NCBI RefSeq assembly: GCF_002258215.1
Contig: NZ_NEFY01000006.1
Coordinates: 62,001-126,000 of the forward strand
From: Marinobacter vinifirmus
GTDB taxonomy: Bacteria; Pseudomonadota; Gammaproteobacteria; Pseudomonadales; Oleiphilaceae
Direction: 5' to 3'
DNA length: 64,000 nucleotides
Every line of letters begins with the position of its first letter. Position 1 is the first letter of the stretch. Position numbers and translations under genes: made by a program. The notes beneath the pieces were generated by a model. That model worked only from the letters and a program-made list of their open reading frames with translations. It had not been told where the DNA came from and did no database searches. Shown here piece after piece: positions 59,114 through 64,000 of this stretch.

Positions 59114-59189
59114 GCGGGAATAGCTCAGTTGGTAGAGCACAACCTTGCCAAGGTTGGGGTCGCGAGTTCGAATCTCGTTTCCCGCTCCA
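59114..59189 (+). tRNA. tRNA-Gly(GCC)
   Basis: A 76-nt tRNA: GCGGGAA acceptor, D-arm GCTCAGTTGGTAGAGC, anticodon loop CTTGCCAAG with anticodon GCC, T-arm GCGAG-TTCGAAT-CTCGT and encoded CCA. Confidence 0.96.
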
Positions 59190-59195
59190 GATTCC

Positions 59196-59226
59196 AAAAA
59201 ACCCGACCCCAGTGTCGGGTTTTTTG
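59196..59226 (+). terminator. Terminator of tRNA-Gly
   Basis: AAAAACCCGAC pairs with GTCGGGTTTTTT, seven bases after the tRNA. Confidence 0.92.
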
Positions 59227-59317
59227 CTTTCAGGCTCCGGATAACTCCCCTTTCTATTGTCTGTGTCAGCTATACTCGGCATCCTCATTTTTAAACTGAT
59301 CTGTGCGAGCGCTCAAG

Positions 59318-60115
59318 ATGAAGGTGCAGTCACTTTACCTGTATCCCGTAAAATCCCTGGCAGGTGTTGAAGTTCCAGGCTTTGAGCTGGACGATTTCGG
59401 CCCGAAAGGGGATCGCCGCTGGATGATCGTGGACGATCAGAACCGGTTTGTAACCCAGCGCCAGATGCCCAGACTTGCCCTGGTCAGTGCGGTGATGAGC
59501 GATGACGGGGTAGAGGTGCAGATTCCGGATCAGGGGCGCTTTCCCCTGGTTCCGCAGGAGGAACAGGTTCGGGTCGTGGTCTGGCGTGATACCGCCGATG
59601 CCCTGATGGGTGACCCTGCAGCAAGTGCGGCGTTAAGTGAGTTCTGTGGTGTCCCGCTTCGCTTTGTGTATATGCCCGATTCCAGTTTTCGCCGGGTCGA
59701 TCCGGAGCGGGTCGCCGATAACCGGCGTGTGGGCTTTGCCGACGGCTTTCCGTTTCTGCTCACCAATCAGGCGTCACTGGATGAGTTGAACACCCGTCTG
59801 ACGCAGCCAGTATCCATGACTCGTTTCCGGCCCAATATTGTTATACAGGGCGTGCCGGCATGGGCCGAGGATAACTGGCGATCGCTGGTGATCGGGACTG
59901 TAGGATTTCAGGTCGTCAAACCCTGTTCCCGATGCGTTCTGACAACCGTAGATCCCGAAACGGGCATCAAAGATGCCGGAACCGAACCCCTGAAAACGCT
60001 TTCTACCTATCGTAAAACGCCTGATGGCGTAATCTTCGGCCAGAATGCCATTCATTTGAGTAGTGGCAGAATCTCGGTTGGAGACAGTGTTGCCATTTCC
60101 CAACAGGAGTCGTGA
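59318..60115 (+). CDS. MOSC-domain protein (YcbX-like)
   Basis: A 265-residue protein with the N-terminal MOSC beta-barrel (LYLYPVKSLAGVEVPGFEL, GPKGDRRWMIVDD, FVTQRQMPRLALV) and the MOSC domain with TRFRPNIVIQG and the conserved cysteine in KPCSRCVLTTVDP, which in this family binds the molybdenum cofactor or sulfur. E. coli YcbX reduces N-hydroxylated bases and has an extra ferredoxin domain, absent here. ATG 59318 is preferred over a GTG at 59303. It is coupled to uup. Confidence 0.88.
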   Translation: MKVQSLYLYPVKSLAGVEVPGFELDDFGPKGDRRWMIVDDQNRFVTQRQMPRLALVSAVMSDDGVEVQIPDQGRFPLVPQEEQVRVVVWRDTADALMGDPAASAALSEFCGVPLRFVYMPDSSFRRVDPERVADNRRVGFADGFPFLLTNQASLDELNTRLTQPVSMTRFRPNIVIQGVPAWAEDNWRSLVIGTVGFQVVKPCSRCVLTTVDPETGIKDAGTEPLKTLSTYRKTPDGVIFGQNAIHLSSGRISVGDSVAISQQES

Positions 60116-60120
60116 ACAAG

Positions 60121-62049
60121 GTGCCCTTACTGAACCTGGATAAAATTTCCCTTTCTTTCGGCATGCATCCCTTGCTGGATGAGGCCTCGCTGACCATTGA
60201 ACCGGGTGAGCGGGTGTGTCTGTTAGGGAGAAACGGCGAAGGTAAATCGACGCTCCTGAAAATCGTCAGCGGTGATGTTACTCCTGATGGAGGCATTGTT
60301 CGCCTGGAAGAGGGCTCGGTGCTGGCGGTATTGCCCCAGAACCTGCCGTCTGGCGACACCCGCACCGCCTACGATGTGGTGGCTTCGGCGTTTCCGGAAA
60401 CCGGCGAGTTGCTGGCGGAGTTTCACCGCTTGTCCCAGCAGGCAGATGAAGCCAGCCTGGACCGGATGATGAAGGTTCAGGAGCGCCTCGAAAGCCTGGA
60501 TGGCTGGCGCCTGGACCAGAAGGTCACCACGATCCTGGCCCAGTACGGCGTAGATCCGGACCGTACGCTGAATACCTTGTCTGGCGGCTGGCAGCGCCGG
60601 GTTTTGCTGGCCAGGGCGTTGGTGGCAGAGCCGGACATCCTGTTACTGGATGAGCCAACCAACCATCTTGATGTGCCCGCGATTGCCTGGCTGGAAGAGG
60701 CTCTGGGCCAGTTTCGGGGTGCCATGCTGTTTGTCAGCCATGACCGGGCCTTTATCCGACGCATGGCGACCCGGGTAGTCGAGCTGGACCGGGGGCAGTT
60801 GATCAGTTTTGCGGCCAACTATGACAAGTACCTGGAGCTGAAAGAAAAGGCGCTGGAAGATGAAGAGCGCCAGAACGCCTTGTTCGACAAGCGCCTGAAA
60901 CAGGAAGAGGCGTGGATCCGGCAGGGCATCAAGGCCCGCAGAACCCGCAATATGGGCCGTGTAAGGGCGCTCAGGGCCATGCGAGAAGAGCATCGTCAGC
61001 GCCGGGTTCGCGGTGGCACCGCCAATTTCTCCGTTGAAGAGGCGGCCCGTTCCGGCAAGCTGGTGGCCGAAGCCCGGCGGGCAGGCTTTGCCTACCCGGG
61101 CAGTGAGCCTGTTATCCGGGATATGACGCTGACCATTCTGCGGGGCGACAAGATCGGCCTGGTAGGGGAGAACGGAACCGGCAAGACCACGCTGGTGCGA
61201 TTGCTGCTGGGTGAGCTTGAGCCTACCGAGGGTAGCATCCGGCTGGGTACCAATCTGCAGGTGGCGTACTTCGATCAGCTGCGGGGTGAGCTGGACCTGG
61301 AAAGCAACGCTCTGGATAACCTGGCCGAGGGCCGGGAATTTATCGATATCAACGGCCAAAGCAAACACGTTCTGGGTTACCTGCAGGAATTCCTGTTCAC
61401 CCCGGAACGTGCCCGTTCGCCGGTCAGTGTTTTCTCGGGTGGTGAGCGAGCCCGTCTGTTGCTGGCCAAGCTGTTCAGCAAGCCTGCCAACATTCTGGTT
61501 CTGGACGAACCAACCAACGACCTGGATGTGGAAACCCTGGAACTGCTTGAAGAACAGCTCTCCGAGTTCAAGGGTACGGTGATTGTGATCAGTCACGACC
61601 GGGAATTCCTGGATAATGTGGTCACCGACACGATCTTCCTGGATGGCTCCGGGCGGGTACGCGAGTTCGTTGGCGGTTACAGCGATTGGCGCCGGCAAGG
61701 CGGGGTGTTTCCGGCGGAGTCTTCCGGCAGTCGGCCGGACAAACAGGATAAGCGGGAAAAGACAGAGGCAACGACAAAGAAGCCTGAGGCTTCCGCAGCT
61801 CCGGCAGCAAAGTCGAAACCGGCGAAACTGAGTTACAAGCTCAAGCTCGAACTGGAGCAGTTACCGGGTAAAATCGAGGCTTTGGAGCAGGAAGTGGCGG
61901 AGTTTCAGCAAGCGATCTCCGCGCCGGATTTTTATTCCGGAGATCCGGAGAAGGTTTCGAAGACACTGGAGCAGTTGTCTGATGCAGAAGCCCGCCTTGA
62001 GCAGGTCATCGAGCGCTGGATGGAGCTGGAAGAGCAGGCGGGGCAGTAG
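60121..62049 (+). CDS. uup: ABC-F ATPase Uup
   Basis: A 642-residue soluble ABC-F protein with two ATPase domains: GRNGEGKST with [15 protein letters not shown], and GENGTGKTT with [15 protein letters not shown]. The interdomain linker is basic, and a C-terminal coiled coil ([20 protein letters not shown] onward) binds DNA in E. coli Uup. It affects transposon excision and ribosome function. Two GTG codons are possible: 60112 overlaps the MOSC stop but is only 2-3 bases from AGGAG (60105-60109); 60121 is 11 bases away and matches the family N-terminus (M-x-L-L). Confidence 0.93.
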   Translation: MPLLNLDKISLSFGMHPLLDEASLTIEPGERVCLLGRNGEGKSTLLKIVSGDVTPDGGIVRLEEGSVLAVLPQNLPSGDTRTAYDVVASAFPETGELLAEFHRLSQQADEASLDRMMKVQERLESLDGWRLDQKVTTILAQYGVDPDRTLNTLSGGWQRRVLLARALVAEPDILLLDEPTNHLDVPAIAWLEEALGQFRGAMLFVSHDRAFIRRMATRVVELDRGQLISFAANYDKYLELKEKALEDEERQNALFDKRLKQEEAWIRQGIKARRTRNMGRVRALRAMREEHRQRRVRGGTANFSVEEAARSGKLVAEARRAGFAYPGSEPVIRDMTLTILRGDKIGLVGENGTGKTTLVRLLLGELEPTEGSIRLGTNLQVAYFDQLRGELDLESNALDNLAEGREFIDINGQSKHVLGYLQEFLFTPERARSPVSVFSGGERARLLLAKLFSKPANILVLDEPTNDLDVETLELLEEQLSEFKGTVIVISHDREFLDNVVTDTIFLDGSGRVREFVGGYSDWRRQGGVFPAESSGSRPDKQDKREKTEATTKKPEASAAPAAKSKPAKLSYKLKLELEQLPGKIEALEQEVAEFQQAISAPDFYSGDPEKVSKTLEQLSDAEARLEQVIERWMELEEQAGQ

Positions 62050-62069
62050 CAGCCCCGCCATCGCCTTTA

Positions 62070-62501
62070 TCAGTGAATGCGCACTGCTAGGACGTCACAT
62101 TCTGTGCCGTGCAGCACACCATTGGCGGTAGAGCCCAACAGCAGCTGGAAACCTTTGCGTCCGTGGCTGCCAACAATCACCAGGTCCACTCCCTGTTCCT
62201 TCACCAGCCGGTGAATTTCAGATTCCGGACGGCCAACCGTCACAATCTGGCTGTCCTTGGCCACGCCGTATTGCTCGCCATATTGCCCAAGCTGGTCATG
62301 GGCGGCCTTGTCCAGCTGATCCTGCAATTCAGAAAGATCCATGGGGATGTCGCCGCCATAGGCATAGCCGACAGGCTCCACTACGTGAACCAGCAACAGC
62401 TCCGCCGCCTGTGACTCGGCAATGGACTTGGCTTTGTTAAGGACCTGCGGTGCTTCTTCGGTCAGGTCGATGGCAACCAGAACTTTCTTGTAGGTGGACA
62501 T
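62070..62501 (-). CDS. Universal stress protein, UspA family
   Basis: A 143-residue protein with the UspA fold: YKKVLVAIDLTEEAPQVLNK at the start and the nucleotide-binding motif IVGSHGRKGFQLLLGSTAN near the end, so probably ATP-binding. The open frame extends 40 codons upstream, but ATG 62501 has a GGAGCAAGAC leader and matches family starts. It is convergent with uup with about 20 bases between stops. Confidence 0.92.
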   Translation of the reverse strand: MSTYKKVLVAIDLTEEAPQVLNKAKSIAESQAAELLLVHVVEPVGYAYGGDIPMDLSELQDQLDKAAHDQLGQYGEQYGVAKDSQIVTVGRPESEIHRLVKEQGVDLVIVGSHGRKGFQLLLGSTANGVLHGTECDVLAVRIH

Positions 62502-62649
62502 GGGGTCTTGCTCCTTCGCGCTGGGAAATAATCCTGAATGACTCTGGATTGTATACCAATCAAGTGTATAGCCATTCTGACCGGCATCAAGCGGAAAGGG
62601 AAGTTTTTGGCCGGCGGGCAATGAGTTAACCCGGCCGGCCAGGCAGTAA

Positions 62650-63468
62650 TCAGGAGTTATTGCGGAGCATTACGATGGCGTCGTCCAGGCCCTGGATAAT
62701 GCCTTTTGAGTAACGGTCGATAATAAAGCTGACGTTGTTATCGTTGTAGTTGATGTAGGAGCCGCGGATGAACTGCCACTTGGCGGCCACATCATCGAGG
62801 GCAGTTTTCAGCTCGCCGCTCGCTGAGCCGGAACGGGCCTGAGCCAGGAGTTCATCGAACATCAGCGCCTGCTGGTCAAGCGATACTTCGTTGGCGGCAC
62901 CCTGGAACGTCTGGGATACGGAAGAGTGGGTACGGGCCGCATAGCGGGCCATCATCTGGGCCATCAGGACAGACGCTGAGCGCGCCGATTCGACCTGGGC
63001 ACTGGTTTCGGTTCCGCTGCTTTCCCTGGCGAGGTCATACAATTCCGTAGCGGTATCGTTCATCGACTGCCCCTGATTGGCGAGCTCGGCCATCAGGCGC
63101 AGGTCAGGGTAACCGCGATCCCGTACTTCGTTGATGTTGCTGCGCATCAGGTCCTTGAAGCTGTCGAAGGACCGGTTCAGTTCCTCGACCTGTTCGTCTG
63201 AAAGCACGCCACTGTTGCTGCCGACCACAGAGTTCATGGCGTCGTTGGCGCTATTGATTCCAACCACGACACGGTTGAGCAATTCGGTGTCGGAGGTTGC
63301 GCTGAAGGCGTAGAAGGCGTCCAGCGCCAGGTAGTTGTTGATGCGGAAATCATGAAGGTCTGCGAGGAACTCGTTACCGGATTCCTGTGCCTTGGCGCCG
63401 AATGCGGTAAAGGATAACAGGATCAGGGCAGCCAGAAGTGAGCGGATTCGCAGGTGGGCGTCTTTCAT
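62650..63468 (-). CDS. Periplasmic helical protein of unknown function
   Basis: A 272-residue protein with a signal peptide (SLLAALILLSFTAFGAKAQ, cleavage after AKA). The mature part is almost wholly alpha-helical and rich in Ser, Asp and Asn (LLNRVVVGINSANDAMNSVV, FDSFKDLMRSNINEV, RSASVLMAQMMARYAARTHS), like helical sensor or four-helix-bundle domains. No family I can name. It diverges from fadB with a 326-base gap. Confidence 0.6.
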   Translation of the reverse strand: MKDAHLRIRSLLAALILLSFTAFGAKAQESGNEFLADLHDFRINNYLALDAFYAFSATSDTELLNRVVVGINSANDAMNSVVGSNSGVLSDEQVEELNRSFDSFKDLMRSNINEVRDRGYPDLRLMAELANQGQSMNDTATELYDLARESSGTETSAQVESARSASVLMAQMMARYAARTHSSVSQTFQGAANEVSLDQQALMFDELLAQARSGSASGELKTALDDVAAKWQFIRGSYINYNDNNVSFIIDRYSKGIIQGLDDAIVMLRNNS

Positions 63469-63664
63469 CGGATCAGTCTCCGTAATGCCGTTTTATTATT
63501 GTGGACTAAAGTCTCAGCTCGAAGTTAAAGTAACTAAGCAGCCCAATCAACTAATTTCCGGCGGTTACCGGTACCACTTCACTTTTTTATCATGAGTTTC
63601 TCCGGGTTCCCTGCAGAAACAAATTGACAAACGCTCCGTTTTTTTCCATCGTGTAACCTCACGA

Positions 63665-63682
63665 TTCAAACGACTGTATGAA
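63665..63682 (+). promoter_or_regulatory. PsrA-like operator upstream of fadB
   Basis: TTCAAAC-GACT-GTATGAA is an inverted repeat with one mismatch. PsrA, the Pseudomonas fatty-acid-sensing repressor of fadBA, binds (G/C)AAAC-N2-4-GTTT(G/C); this site differs at one base (GTATG). It lies 112 bases before the fadB start, the only other element I can identify in the gap 63469-63794. Confidence 0.55.
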
Positions 63683-63794
63683 TTTTGGATCGGAAGATCG
63701 GGCAGTGACCGAAATCTCGCTGCACAAACAGCCGGCCCGGCAGTTATTGTCAGCCGGTTGTCAGCAGTTCCAAACACAGACTGGAGATCAGTTG

Positions 63795-64000
63795 ATGATT
63801 TACGAAGGTAAAGCCATCACGGTTAAAGAGATCGAAGGCGGGATCGCTCAGTTGAACTTTGACTTGCAGGGCGAGTCAGTCAACAAGTTCAACCGTCTCA
63901 CCATCGAAGAGCTGGGCGCCGCAGCTGAAGCACTCAAATCCCAGAAAAACCTCAAGGGCCTGGTGGTTACCAGTTCCAAGGACAGCTTTATTGTCGGTGC
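63795..64000 (+). CDS. fadB: Fatty acid oxidation complex alpha subunit FadB, 5' end only
   Basis: The first 68 codons of a protein matching Fad[21 protein letters not shown], then [15 protein letters not shown] and SKDSFIVGA, the start of the enoyl-CoA hydratase domain of the multifunctional beta-oxidation protein. The window ends within the gene. A PsrA-like site upstream suggests induction by long-chain fatty acids. Confidence 0.88.
   Translation, partial: MIYEGKAITVKEIEGGIAQLNFDLQGESVNKFNRLTIEELGAAAEALKSQKNLKGLVVTSSKDSFIVG

Overview
The window is a compact chromosomal stretch from a gammaproteobacterium of the Marinobacter/Pseudomonas type. The evidence is gene order (suhB-trmJ-cysE-iscR-iscS ... 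ndk-rlmN-pilW-rodZ-ispG-hisS-yfgM-bamB-der; queA-tgt-yajC-secD-secF; ackA-pta), the split class II ribonucleotide reductase nrdJa/nrdJb, and moderately high GC. The presence of fadB, an acyl-CoA ligase and an acyl-ACP-reductase-like protein fits a lipid-oriented marine genus such as Marinobacter; the genus is an inference. I see no prophage, IS element, CRISPR array or resistance island.

Layout. 1-2.9 kb: two overlapping hotdog thioesterases, then htpG behind a near-consensus sigma-32 promoter and a ~330-nt leader holding two long perfect inverted repeats with a shared core. 3-11.6 kb: katG, dusC, class I aldolase, then an acyl-ACP-reductase-like (AAR-like) fusion protein followed by a ferritin-like di-iron protein, and convergent ogt and GNAT genes. 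11.8-17.7 kb (minus strand): nrdJa-nrdJb with paired NrdR boxes, and a three-gene ABC importer. 18-22.6 kb: acyl-CoA ligase and a ferric-iron ABC importer without its ATPase. 22.8-30.3 kb: two lipoproteins of unknown role, a catalytically degenerate HD-GYP protein, a YadGH-type exporter, queF and a MASE2 adenylate cyclase. 30.4-36.7 kb: nitroreductase, tRNA-Leu, queA-tgt and yajC-secD-secF. 36.8-50.5 kb: a SuhB homologue lacking its metal ligands, trmJ, cysE, a shortened isc locus (iscR-iscS only), then ndk to der. 50.6-56.4 kb (minus): ackA-pta and a GGDEF-EAL protein. 56.6-64 kb: a 50-residue membrane protein (CcoM-like candidate) with an FNR/ANR-type promoter, tRNA-Glu and tRNA-Gly, a TIGR01777 epimerase, CbiX, DUF924, MOSC, Uup, UspA, an unknown periplasmic protein, and the start of fadB behind a PsrA-like site.

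The most interesting items are: (1) the AAR-like fusion and its adjacent di-iron protein, which resembles the cyanobacterial AAR/ADO aldehyde-alkane pair in parts but not in known architecture; (2) the structured htpG leader built of repeats whose arms differ but remain perfectly self-complementary; (3) a SuhB pseudoenzyme; (4) an isc locus without iscU-iscA-hscBA-fdx, whose IscS lacks the C-terminal tail; and (5) the small ORF with an exactly spaced class II FNR/ANR promoter.

Limits: everything here was read by eye. Family names rest on remembered motifs and synteny, not on searches.
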